64,000 nucleotides of DNA from NCBI RefSeq assembly GCF_036186745.1, contig NZ_CP108086.1:1364001-1428000 (forward strand), given 5' to 3'. The stretch comes from Microbispora hainanensis. GTDB taxonomy: Bacteria; Actinomycetota; Actinomycetes; Streptosporangiales; Streptosporangiaceae. Below, piece by piece: positions 1 through 7,907 of the stretch (its first letter is position 1; every line of letters starts with the position of its first letter). The notes below the pieces were generated by a model. The model had not been told where the DNA came from, did no database searches, and saw only the letters and a list, made by a program, of their open reading frames with translations. The position numbers and the translations under genes are program-made.

Positions 1-1601
1 GGCGGGGAGAACGACACGGCGTTCTCGATCAGCTCGGCGAGCAGGTGGATGACGTCGCCGACCGCGCGTCCGAGGAGCGCGGTCTCTCCCATCGGCATCA
101 CGGTGACGCGGGTGTAGTCCTCGACCTCGGCCAGCGCGCCGCGTACGACGTCGACCATAGGCACCGAGCGCCGCCAGGCGCGGGCGGGAGACGCCCCGGA
201 CAGGACGATGAGGTTCTCCGCGTTGCGCCGCATGCGGGTGGCGAGGTGGTCGATGCGGAACAGGTCCTTCAGCTCGGCCGGGTCCGACTCGCGCCGCTCC
301 ATCACGTCGAGCAGGGTGAGCTGGCGGTGCACCAGCGACTGCGTACGACGGGCGAGGCTGAGCAGGATGTCGCGGATGCTCTGCCGGAGCTGGGCCTCCT
401 CGACGGCGGTGCGGATGGCCGTCTCCTGCACCGTGTTGAACGCCGCGCCCACCTGGCCGATGACGTCGGGCCCGAATTCGAGCGGCGGCGCCTCGGCCTT
501 GACGTCGACCTTCTCGCCCTGGGCGAGGCGGGCGACCACTCCGGGCAGCCGTTCGTTGGCCAGTTCGAGCGCGGCCTCGCGCAGCTTCTCGAGCTGGCGC
601 ACCAGGGCGCGGGCCGTGGTGATGGACAGGATGATCGACGCGATGACCGCCACGAGGCCGAGCACACCGGCCAGCACCAGCCGGGTGATGACGCCGACGG
701 CGACGGGCGTCGCCCGATCGACCATCGTCTCGCCCGCGCCGCTGACGACGTCGTGCAACTGGTTCAGGGCGGCCGAGGACGCGGACTGCCACTGCTCCCC
801 GCCGACGGGCGCGCGCAGACCGGGCCGGCCCTGCTGCGCGACCAGATCCTCCAGGCTGTGGAGCTGGCTGAGCGCGGCGCTCTTCTGCAGACGCTGGTAG
901 ACGTCGGGAAGCGGCTCCTCCAGGTCGGACTTCGCCAGGTCCATCACGTTGCGCTCGGCGCCGACGAGCTGGGTGAACTGGGCGACCTCCGCCTGGCCGA
1001 ACCTGCCCGCCGCGATGACGCCGGTCAAAAGTGCATCTTCGCGCGATATAAGTTCTCGTGCCCAGTTCAGGCTGATAAGTGTCCGCGTGTCTTTCGCGAG
1101 CTGGTCGTCGTCCAGCGTGGCGAGCGAATAGTAGGTCTGGAAAAGAGAGTCGATGGGGCCGTTGTAGGCGCTGATGGCCTTGCCGCGGTCCACCTGGCGC
1201 GCGTCCACCGCGTGCCGCACCGAACGGAGCTGGTCGAGCTGCCGGAACGTGCGGTCGATCCTTTTCCGCAGCTCGTCGGTCGCCGCGAACCGGAGGGTGT
1301 CGCTGCTCGCCAGCCTGCGGAACTCACCGGCCGCGGCGTCCGTACGGGAGCGCTGGGCGGAGAGGTCGGCGGACGAGACCAGCACCGGGCTCACCAGGCG
1401 GGATACCGTCAGGCGCCGCTCCTTCTGCAGCTCCACCAGCAGCGACTCGCTCGGCTGAGCGACGTTGCTGTTGTAGACCGCCACCCACGCGAGGTTGAGA
1501 CCGTCCCGCACGGTCACCCAGGCGGCGAAGATCCACAGTGCCGCAAGCGACACGAGCAGGGCCGTGACTTTGGTCCGCACGCGCGAGTTGCGGAAGCGCA
1601 T
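1..1601 (-). CDS. Nitrate/nitrite-sensing domain (NIT) histidine kinase, C-terminus outside window
   Basis: Membrane sensor kinase read leftward and cut by the window edge; 533 residues are visible. It has a short cytoplasmic N-terminus (MRFRNSRVRTKV), a membrane segment at about residues 9-28, a helical extracytoplasmic NIT-type sensor at about 45-295, a second membrane helix at about 305-330, a HAMP-like region, and the conserved stretch containing FRIDHLATRMRRNAENL. It ends in the ATPase N-box ELIENAVSF. This architecture belongs to the conservon CvnA-like kinases of actinomycetes, which lack an ordinary phospho-acceptor H-box and sit upstream of roadblock, DUF742 and small GTPase genes; those would lie to the left. 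The ATG at 1601 follows a GGTGGG ribosome site. Any nitrate ligand is family knowledge only. Confidence 0.85.
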   Translation of the reverse strand, partial: MRFRNSRVRTKVTALLVSLAALWIFAAWVTVRDGLNLAWVAVYNSNVAQPSESLLVELQKERRLTVSRLVSPVLVSSADLSAQRSRTDAAAGEFRRLASSDTLRFAATDELRKRIDRTFRQLDQLRSVRHAVDARQVDRGKAISAYNGPIDSLFQTYYSLATLDDDQLAKDTRTLISLNWARELISREDALLTGVIAAGRFGQAEVAQFTQLVGAERNVMDLAKSDLEEPLPDVYQRLQKSAALSQLHSLEDLVAQQGRPGLRAPVGGEQWQSASSAALNQLHDVVSGAGETMVDRATPVAVGVITRLVLAGVLGLVAVIASIILSITTARALVRQLEKLREAALELANERLPGVVARLAQGEKVDVKAEAPPLEFGPDVIGQVGAAFNTVQETAIRTAVEEAQLRQSIRDILLSLARRTQSLVHRQLTLLDVMERRESDPAELKDLFRIDHLATRMRRNAENLIVLSGASPARAWRRSVPMVDVVRGALAEVEDYTRVTVMPMGETALLGRAVGDVIHLLAELIENAVSFSP

Positions 1602-1757
1602 AACACCCACCAAGCGACATATGAAAAGCCGTCATAGCGCGTTTCCCGGCGATTAACCAGAAGCTCATCGCTAGGGCGGCGGACATCGCCCAACATTTAC
1701 AGCCGCGCCACGCCCCGCCACCTTAGCAATGGACAGAAAATCGCTCAAGGCCGCATT

Positions 1758-1790
1758 ATGTACGCCATTTGGGGCAAATGTACGAATGTA
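1758..1790. promoter_or_regulatory. Inverted repeat CATTTG-GGG-CAAATG within a direct repeat of ATGTACG
   Basis: The arms CATTTG (1766-1771) and CAAATG (1775-1780) are perfect with a 3-nt spacer. Two copies of ATGTACG start at 1758 and 1778. The element sits in an AT-rich gap upstream of the leftward sensor kinase and just past the stop of the terpene cyclase. Its core, read on the minus strand as TTTGCCCCAAA, recurs upstream of the P450 gene at 5811-5821. Confidence 0.5.
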
Positions 1791-1822
1791 TGCCTATATA
1801 GCGTGATCAAGCGACCCGATGA

Positions 1823-3409
1823 TCATACTTGACGGTGCCTGTCCACAACAAGTCCACTGGACTGTGCGAGGTGCAGGGCCGCGAGGATCGCGGCTCTGAC
1901 CACCGCCGCCGGCAGGTAGAGATCCTTATCGTGCCACAACGGCGGGTCGTCGGCCTCGCCCGCCCGGAGCAGGTAGTCGTATCCCCTGGCGGCCGCCTCC
2001 GCGACGAGCTCATCCTCCCCCGTGAGCAGCAGCAGTTGCATCGCGTAGGCCGTCTCTTCCCTGGTGCCGCCCCAGCGACCCCAGGATCCGTCGGCCCGCT
2101 GGGTCTCCAGCACCCATCGCACGGCCCGCCGTACAGAGGGCGCGCAGCCGGCGCCGCCGAAGGCGTCCAGCGCCAGCGCGCAGGACACGGTCGCGTAGTA
2201 GGGCGAGGCGTGCCATCGGTCGTCCCACCACCCCTCCGGCTGCTGGCGCTCGCAGAGCCAGGCCCCGATCGCGTCCATGTCGGGCCGGTAGCGCCCGGCG
2301 GCCTCCGGCCGTACCTTCGCGTACTCTCCGAGGGCGTCGAGCACGTGAGCGTTCACACTGACCGACGCCCCCTCCTCCCCCTGCCAGGTGCAGAAATGGG
2401 TGTCGGTGCGGAAGGCCCACAGGCTGCCCGGCTCGAACGGCATGCCGAGGAGCGCGAGGGCGTACAGCGCGACCGACGTGGTGTCAGCGTCCGGCGGCAG
2501 ACCGGCTCCGGCGGGCGTGCCGACCGGCTGGATCGCGGCCCGCAGGTCCGCCAGCATCTCCGGCGGCACGTCGAAGGGGATCCCCGCACGGGCGAGCCAG
2601 CTCAGCACCCAGCCGCGCTCGAAGACCGTGATCGGCAGGCCCACGGGGACCGGCCCGCCGTACCGCCGGGCGACCGCCTCCAGGTGCCGCCGGGCCGCGG
2701 TGCCGTGATCCGGCAGCGCACGGCCGCCGAGCCAGGCGGCGGTGGCGGCCGGAGATGCGCCGACGGTGCCGATCGAGGTCGGCTGGACGCCCGGGGCCCC
2801 ATGGGCGGCGGCACCGGCCACCTCCAGCGCGTGCATGAGCTTCTGTGGCAGTTCCGCGCCGGAGCCGACCCTTGACCTGACCGCGGCGAGCACGCGGTCG
2901 TTCATGCCCGCGGGCAGCCGCAGCCTCGGACGCCCGGCGAGCCGCGGCACGTCCCGTTCGGCCAGCGTGTCGAGGTGCGCGTTGACCAGCTCGACCAGCG
3001 CGGGCACGATCAGCTCGATCGCCGGCATGTCGGGGAACATCGGCGCGGTGCCCTGCGGCGGCCAGCCGAGCAGATAGTCCAGCCCTCGGCCGGCGGCCGT
3101 CGCGAGCTTCTCGTCATCGGGCTCTCCCCGCGTCAGCGCGCACAGGAGCGCTTCGGTCGCGCTCAGCGTCGGGACGAGGGAGTATCCCTCCGGCCCGCCC
3201 CAGGATCCGTCGGGCCGCTGGCAGTCCACCAGGAACCGCACCCGCTCCGCATGGCCCACCAGCCACGGCGCCAGGCTCACCAGCCGCCCGGTCTCGTACA
3301 CCGAAGGGGAGACCGTGCCCCATGGCCGGACCATGAGATCGGTTACCAGCTCGGCGGCCGCGGCCGCCACGTCGATCGCCTTGGGATAGGTCAGGCCGCC
3401 GACGCTCAC
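1823..3409 (-). CDS. Class II diterpene cyclase (labdane/halimane-type diphosphate synthase)
   Basis: Protein of 528 aa with the alpha/alpha-barrel prenyltransferase/squalene-oxidase repeats of class II terpene cyclases. QW-like motifs include QRPDGSWGG (about 64-72) and QRADGSWGRWGG near the C-terminus. The general-acid motif is DADTT (307-311), not the common DxDD; the DxDTT form is known from mycobacterial Rv3377c, which makes tuberculosinyl (halimadienyl) diphosphate. The expected reaction is protonation-driven cyclisation of geranylgeranyl diphosphate that keeps the diphosphate. The GTG start overlaps the stop of the class I synthase gene by 4 bp, so the two are probably translationally coupled. 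No GGPP synthase lies in the window, so substrate must come from elsewhere. The exact product is not predictable from sequence. Confidence 0.85.
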   Translation of the reverse strand: MSVGGLTYPKAIDVAAAAAELVTDLMVRPWGTVSPSVYETGRLVSLAPWLVGHAERVRFLVDCQRPDGSWGGPEGYSLVPTLSATEALLCALTRGEPDDEKLATAAGRGLDYLLGWPPQGTAPMFPDMPAIELIVPALVELVNAHLDTLAERDVPRLAGRPRLRLPAGMNDRVLAAVRSRVGSGAELPQKLMHALEVAGAAAHGAPGVQPTSIGTVGASPAATAAWLGGRALPDHGTAARRHLEAVARRYGGPVPVGLPITVFERGWVLSWLARAGIPFDVPPEMLADLRAAIQPVGTPAGAGLPPDADTTSVALYALALLGMPFEPGSLWAFRTDTHFCTWQGEEGASVSVNAHVLDALGEYAKVRPEAAGRYRPDMDAIGAWLCERQQPEGWWDDRWHASPYYATVSCALALDAFGGAGCAPSVRRAVRWVLETQRADGSWGRWGGTREETAYAMQLLLLTGEDELVAEAAARGYDYLLRAGEADDPPLWHDKDLYLPAAVVRAAILAALHLAQSSGLVVDRHRQV

Positions 3410-4299
3410 AGCCCACCCCAGTAGTCGGTGATCCCGTAGAAGCCCATGCTGTACCCGATCTGCCTTTCCAGATAGACCACCTCGTCCGGGCAGACGTCGC
3501 GCAGCGGCTCCAGGAGCTCGCCGCACCCGTCGACCAGGACGCCGACGAGTTCGGCGATCTCCTCCCGGCCCGAGCAGAGCATCCGCGCGTTGAGATCGCC
3601 CCAGGCGAGGTCCCGCTCGTACGTGGCGAGGTCGTTGAGCAGGCGGAGAACGCGCTGCACCTGGCCGCTCGCGGCCCTGAGCTCGTCGAGCCGGCCCAGC
3701 GCGGCCGGATCCGCGCCCCGGATCCAGTGGGACACGTTGACGAAGGACGAGCCGAAGTTGTCCGCGTTGTCGAGATACTCGTCCAGGGTCGGCAGCGGCG
3801 TCCCCTCGCGGGCGGCCGTCTTCCACTCCCACTCCCGGGCCATGGCCGACAGCATCCGCCGCAGTTCCTCCCGCCAGACGGCCTCACGGCCGGCGAACGC
3901 GGGCCCCGCCGCGAGCTCGTCCCGGATCTCGGCGAGGAAGCGGCCCAGGGGGAAGTCCTGCGGCGGCGGGGAGCCGTCCGCCACCGCCAGGCAGCCGCGG
4001 ACGAGAAGGTCCACCTCGTCCCGTGACGTCGCCTTGTAGTCGAGCAGCCAGTCGAGCGCGAAGATCCACAGCGCCGTACGGCTCGCGATGCGCAGCCGGT
4101 CGGCGCTCGCCCACGGCGCGCCGAACGCGTTCGCCTGCGCGACCGCGCTGAACAGCGCCGAGTCGAACGGCCGCGCGGGGAAGAGACCGGGGTGGGCGTC
4201 CCGGCACTCGCGCAGATCCCGCGTGAGCTCGGCGGACACGGCCGCGGCGGCACCGCACTCCCGTGCCGCCCGGAGCTCGTCTCCTGTCAGCTTCTTCAT
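3406..4299 (-). CDS. Class I terpene synthase (terpene cyclase alpha-domain)
   Basis: Protein of 297 aa, a compact all-helical class I synthase that ionises a prenyl diphosphate with magnesium. The first metal motif appears as DWLLD (83-87). The second (NSE) motif is NDLATYERD (222-230), where the usual final Glu is Asp. A WEW aromatic cluster lies at about 157-159. It is sandwiched between a P450 gene (14-bp gap) and the class II cyclase (4-bp overlap), so it most likely removes the diphosphate from the class II product, as in labdane-type bacterial clusters. The start MKKLTG is taken after the P450 stop; longer upstream reading frames run antisense through the P450 and are rejected. Confidence 0.85.
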   Translation of the reverse strand: MKKLTGDELRAARECGAAAAVSAELTRDLRECRDAHPGLFPARPFDSALFSAVAQANAFGAPWASADRLRIASRTALWIFALDWLLDYKATSRDEVDLLVRGCLAVADGSPPPQDFPLGRFLAEIRDELAAGPAFAGREAVWREELRRMLSAMAREWEWKTAAREGTPLPTLDEYLDNADNFGSSFVNVSHWIRGADPAALGRLDELRAASGQVQRVLRLLNDLATYERDLAWGDLNARMLCSGREEIAELVGVLVDGCGELLEPLRDVCPDEVVYLERQIGYSMGFYGITDYWGGL

Positions 4300-4313
4300 G
4301 TGTGAGGTCCCGA

Positions 4314-5684
4314 TCAGGTGCGAGGAAGGGGGCGCAGGGTGATCTCGACCCGCTGGCGTGGCCGCAGCGAGGCTCCCATCTGGGGCGTGGCCACCTCCGG
4401 GGTGCAGGAGAGCAGGTCGAAGCGGCTGAGGATGCCGGCGATGATCAGTTGGGCCTCCAGCATGAAGACGTGCATACCGAGACACTGATGAGGGCCTCCG
4501 CCGAACGGGAAGTACGCGTACCTGTGCCGGCCCGATGACCGGCGCCCGGAGAAGCGGCCGGGATCGAACTCCTCCGGCCGCTCCCAGAACGCCTCCATGC
4601 GGTGGGTGATGAAGGGGCTGATGACGATCGTCTCGCCCTTCTTGAGCAGCACTCCGCCGAGGACCTCCGGCTCGACGACCATCCGTGGGAACAGCCAGCC
4701 CACAGGGAACAACCGCAGCAGTTCCTGCACGACCTGCTTCGTGTACGGCAGGGCCGCCAGATGGGCGGGCCGTACGGGACCGTCGCCGACCACGTGGCCG
4801 ATCTCCTGCCGCAAGCTCGCGGCCACCTCGGGATGCGCCTGCAGCAGGGGCCACAGCCAGGTGAGCGCACCCGCCGTGGTCTCGGTGGCGGTGGCCAGCA
4901 TGGCGACCAGGTTGTCGCGCACCCACCGGGCGGCGTCCGGCCCGCCGCCCGCCGAGCCTGCGGCCCGGCACAGGACGGAGACGATGTCGTCGCCGTCCCC
5001 CGGCTTGTCCTTGTGCCGGTCCACGAGCGGGATCACGACGTCGTCGATCGTCCGCACGGCGTTCCCGAAGGCGCGGTCTCCGGGTAGCGGGACGCGATAG
5101 GGGACGAACGGCAGCAGGTAGCGGAATATGACGGACGTGCCGACCGCGTCGAACGCCGGGGCGAGCCGCTGGGCGTCCGCCATGCTGATCTTGTCGCCGA
5201 AGAAGATCCGCATCACGACCCTGTTGACGATCCGCGCCATCGCCGACGGGACGTCGATCGGCAGGCCCGACCGGGCCGGTGCGGCGAGCTCGTCGATCCC
5301 TTCGCCGGCCGCCTCCGCCATGCGGGCGGCGAGCGCCTCGACGTTCTTCGCCGTGAACACGGGCTGCAGAACCCTGCGGCTCTCCTCCCAAGCGGGGCCG
5401 TCGGCCATGACGCTCTCCCCGAACAGCCGGTGCAACGGCTTCCAGAGGACGCCGTCACGCCGATAGTTGGCGGAGTTGCCGCGCAGGACGTGCTGCAGGT
5501 GATCTGGATGCGTGATCAGGTAAGGCCGGAAGGGTCCGAGGTTCACCCTGACGACGTCGCCGCCGGACTCCCGGCCGATCTGGAGGACAGCGCTCACCGG
5601 ATCACGGAGGATCGCGGGAAGCACCTGCCGGAGCGGAAGAGTTCTCGGTTGTCGGACCGCGTTCACGTCAACATCGATCGGCAT
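4314..5684 (-). CDS. Cytochrome P450
   Basis: Protein of 456 aa. The heme loop is FPFGGGPHQCLGMH with thiolate Cys401. The I-helix oxygen-activation segment is ATATETTAG and the K-helix ExxR is ELLR within VVQELLRLFP. Being slightly longer than the usual 400-aa soluble actinobacterial P450s and having the ETT I-helix, it resembles the CYP class often found with terpene synthases. It is the first gene of the three-gene leftward terpenoid operon, so it probably hydroxylates or otherwise oxidises the diterpene. No ferredoxin or reductase gene is adjacent; redox partners would be supplied in trans. Confidence 0.93.
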   Translation of the reverse strand: MPIDVDVNAVRQPRTLPLRQVLPAILRDPVSAVLQIGRESGGDVVRVNLGPFRPYLITHPDHLQHVLRGNSANYRRDGVLWKPLHRLFGESVMADGPAWEESRRVLQPVFTAKNVEALAARMAEAAGEGIDELAAPARSGLPIDVPSAMARIVNRVVMRIFFGDKISMADAQRLAPAFDAVGTSVIFRYLLPFVPYRVPLPGDRAFGNAVRTIDDVVIPLVDRHKDKPGDGDDIVSVLCRAAGSAGGGPDAARWVRDNLVAMLATATETTAGALTWLWPLLQAHPEVAASLRQEIGHVVGDGPVRPAHLAALPYTKQVVQELLRLFPVGWLFPRMVVEPEVLGGVLLKKGETIVISPFITHRMEAFWERPEEFDPGRFSGRRSSGRHRYAYFPFGGGPHQCLGMHVFMLEAQLIIAGILSRFDLLSCTPEVATPQMGASLRPRQRVEITLRPLPRT

Positions 5685-5807
5685 TCCGACTTGCTCCCCA
5701 CCTGACGATCACACCGCCCGCGAAGTATCACATGATCCACTCCATTTGATCAAGATTGCAGGGGAGTGACACTTTTGTCCTATGGGGCGGGAGATGCGGC
5801 GATGGCG

Positions 5808-5824
5808 CACTTTGCCCCAAAGTG
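5808..5824. promoter_or_regulatory. Inverted repeat CACTTTG-CCC-CAAAGTG upstream of terpenoid operon
   Basis: A perfect 7-bp inverted repeat with a 3-nt spacer, 124 bp upstream of the P450 start. Its core TTTGCCCCAAA also occurs, inverted, at 1769-1779 beyond the other end of the cluster. Candidate operator for the operon. Confidence 0.5.
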
Positions 5825-5857
5825 ACGTGTGAGAGGTTTTCCGGGGCCTAAATGAGG

Positions 5858-5887
5858 GAAGGACCGGGCCTTATGGCCCGGCCCTTC
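5858..5887 (-). terminator. Hairpin terminator of the 30-aa membrane protein gene
   Basis: GAAGG and CCGGGCC pair with GGCCCGG and CCTTC around a TTAT loop, with one mismatch. The stem lies 15 bp beyond the stop of the small leftward gene. No clear U-tract follows, as is common in high-GC genomes. Confidence 0.6.
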
Positions 5888-5901
5888 TTCAGGACGTGTC
5901 G

Positions 5902-5994
5902 TCAGGCGTGGCTGGTCACCAGCAGCGCGATGCCCACGAGGATGACGATGGGAATCAGCCACACCACGACCTCGCCGAGGAACTCCTTGTACAT
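5902..5994 (-). CDS. Small single-pass membrane protein, 30 aa
   Basis: Starts MYKEFLGEVVVW and continues as one hydrophobic helix rich in Ile/Val/Leu, ending SHA. AGAGGA sits 8-12 bp upstream of the ATG and a strong hairpin follows the stop, which together support a real gene. Only one membrane segment (about residues 8-26) is visible. The family is not recognised and no function is assigned. It stands alone between the terpenoid operon and the esterase gene. Confidence 0.55.
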   Translation of the reverse strand: MYKEFLGEVVVWLIPIVILVGIALLVTSHA

Positions 5995-6283
5995 GGGGAC
6001 CGAATCCTCTCGGTGACGTGCGAAAAGTAGACCGACGTGCAGCATATTCGGTCGTACGGCGAGGTGGAACCCGGCATCGCCGCAGGCGGTGAAGCCGGGG
6101 CGGCTGTGTCTCACGTGCCCGATGGGACCCGGCCGGCCGCCGGGACACGACCGTCTGCGGGCAAGTCATCGGATGAACCGTACATACATAGCCGCTGGTC
6201 AGGGCTTTTGCCGCATCTCGCCTCTAGGGCGGGCGACCGAGCGCTTTCTACCATCGCGCCGGACAGGACGAGGGAGAGACGCG

Positions 6284-7453
6284 ATGTCGAAGAGAAATGC
6301 GGTGGTGGCGGCCCTGCTCGTGGTGCTCGGGTTGCTCGTCGCCCGGCCCGCCGAGGCGGCGCCGGTGCGGATCATGCCCCTGGGCGACTCGATCACCGGG
6401 TCGCCCGGCTGCTGGCGGGCCCTGTTGTGGAACAAGCTGCAGAACGGCGGTTTCACCAACATCGACATGGTCGGGACGCTGCCCGCCCAGGGATGCGGCG
6501 TGCCGTACGACGGTGACAACGAGGGCCACGGCGGTGCCCTCGTCACGAACGTCGCCGACCAGAACCAGCTCCCGGGCTGGCTCTCGGCGACCCGTCCCGA
6601 CATCGTGATGATGCACTTCGGCACGAACGACGTGTGGAGCAACAGGTCCACCGACACGATCCTCGCGGCCTACAGCAAGCTCGTGGACCAGATGCGGGCG
6701 AGCAACCCGAACATGAAGATCCTGGTCGCCGAGATCATCCCGATGAACCCGAGCACCTGCCCCGAGTGCGCGCAGCGGACCGTCGCCCTGAACAACGCGA
6801 TCCCGGGCTGGGCCGCTTCGAAGACCACGGCGGCCTCCCCGATCGTGGTCGTCGACCAGTGGACCGGCTTCAGCACGAGCACGGACACCTATGACGGCGT
6901 GCACCCCAACGACAGCGGCAACCAGAAGATGGCGGACACGTGGTATCCGGCGCTGGCGGCACTGCTCAGCGGGGCCACGCCGTCACCCAGCCCCTCGCCG
7001 ACCCGGTCGCCGTCCCCGTCACCCTCACCGACCCGGTCGCCGTCCCCGTCACCCTCACCGACCCGGTCGCCGTCCCCGTCACCCTCACCGACCCGGTCGC
7101 CGTCCCCGTCCCCGTCACCCTCGCCGTCCCCGTCGCCGTCGTCCGGCTCCTCGGGCTGCGGCGCGACCTACAAGATCGTCAACCAGTGGGGCGGCGGTTT
7201 CCAGGGTGAGGTCACGGTCAACAACACCGGCGCCTCTTCCGTCAGCGCCTGGACCGTGACCTGGACCTACGCCGACGGGCAGCAGATCACCCAGGCGTGG
7301 GGCGGCAAGGCCACCCAGAGCGGGGCGAGCGTGACCGTGAAGAACGAGAGCTGGAACGGCTCGCTCGGCGCAGGCGCGAGCACCACCTTCGGCTTCATCG
7401 CCTCCTGGAACTCCGCGAACTCGGCCCCCACGCCCGCCTGCACGACCGCCTGA
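6284..7453 (+). CDS. Secreted SGNH/GDSL esterase (CE3-like) with C-terminal CBM2
   Basis: Protein of 389 aa. Residues 1-26 form a signal peptide ending in AEA. The SGNH hydrolase has block I GDSITGSPGCW with Ser36 as nucleophile, GTND at 113-116, and the Asp204/His207 pair in DGVHPND. GDSIT followed by GCWRALLW matches carbohydrate esterase family 3, so acetylxylan deacetylation is the likely role. A Pro/Ser/Thr/Arg linker (about 234-285) leads to a family 2 carbohydrate-binding module (about 288-389) with terminal cysteines and conserved Trp residues for cellulose or xylan binding. AGGGAGAG precedes the ATG. It appears monocistronic, with a terminator 12 bp after the stop. Confidence 0.9.
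   Translation: MSKRNAVVAALLVVLGLLVARPAEAAPVRIMPLGDSITGSPGCWRALLWNKLQNGGFTNIDMVGTLPAQGCGVPYDGDNEGHGGALVTNVADQNQLPGWLSATRPDIVMMHFGTNDVWSNRSTDTILAAYSKLVDQMRASNPNMKILVAEIIPMNPSTCPECAQRTVALNNAIPGWAASKTTAASPIVVVDQWTGFSTSTDTYDGVHPNDSGNQKMADTWYPALAALLSGATPSPSPSPTRSPSPSPSPTRSPSPSPSPTRSPSPSPSPTRSPSPSPSPSPSPSPSSGSSGCGATYKIVNQWGGGFQGEVTVNNTGASSVSAWTVTWTYADGQQITQAWGGKATQSGASVTVKNESWNGSLGAGASTTFGFIASWNSANSAPTPACTTA
6991..7110 (+). repeat. Four 30-bp repeats encoding the PSPSPSPTRS linker
   Basis: Four 30-bp units (starts 6991, 7021, 7051, 7081) encode the 10-residue linker period; the last three units are identical. In-frame length variation between strains is expected. Confidence 0.9.
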
Positions 7454-7464
7454 CCCCGATCACC

Positions 7465-7492
7465 CCGGGCCGCCCTCAAGCCGGCGGCCCGG
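7465..7492 (+). terminator. Hairpin terminator of the CE3-like esterase gene
   Basis: CCGGGCCGCC pairs perfectly with GGCGGCCCGG across an 8-nt loop, 12 bp after the stop codon. Confidence 0.65.
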
Positions 7493-7740
7493 CCCGGCAT
7501 TCCGCCCCCGGCGCGAGTGGCCCGCCCGACAGGCCATCCCCAGCGGCGGCAAACCGCCCGCCGGACCATCCTCGGCGTGCCGACCGCCCGGCAGGCCGTC
7601 TTCCGGCGCGGCAGCCCGGGCCGGCAGGCACATACATCCGATGTTCTCCGGTGCCCCACTTTCGCGTGCCCGGGGGACACGCATTTTCACCCGGCCGGCC
7701 GAGCAGGACCTCGCGTGGACCGGAGGCTCCGGCCGGTGCC

Positions 7741-7812
7741 GCGCCGCCCGGAAACACCGCGCCGCCCGGAAACACCGCGCCGCCCGGAAACACCGCGCCG
7801 CCCGGAAAGCGC
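7741..7812. repeat. 18-bp tandem repeat, four copies
   Basis: Unit GCGCCGCCCGGAAACACC starts at 7741, 7759, 7777 and 7795; the last copy diverges at its end. Non-coding. Confidence 0.85.
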
Positions 7813-7907
7813 GTGGAGCCGCCGGGCCGGACCGCGAGGACGAGCCCGTCCGGAAACCGGCGCCACAGCGACAGCCACCCCGGGCCCCGGAGCCCGCACC
7901 GGCTCCG

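Larger units (their letters stand above)
7454..7907. other. Convergent intergenic region with terminator and 18-bp repeats
   Basis: This 454-bp gap lies between the rightward esterase gene and the leftward SDR gene. It holds the hairpin at 7465-7492 and the tandem repeats at 7741-7812. Open frames across it are low-complexity Pro/Arg-rich and have no supported start, so no gene is called. Confidence 0.6.

Noticed and set aside
45-1637. Rightward 530-aa frame at the left edge
   Set aside because: Antisense to the NIT-domain histidine kinase, whose domain content is clear on the minus strand.
4300-5391. N-terminal extension of the class I terpene synthase frame
   Set aside because: It runs through the P450 gene out of frame and is Arg/Gly/Pro-rich; the synthase begins at 4299.
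6991-7110. CRISPR-like array
   Set aside because: The 30-bp units are contiguous with no spacers and encode a protein linker.
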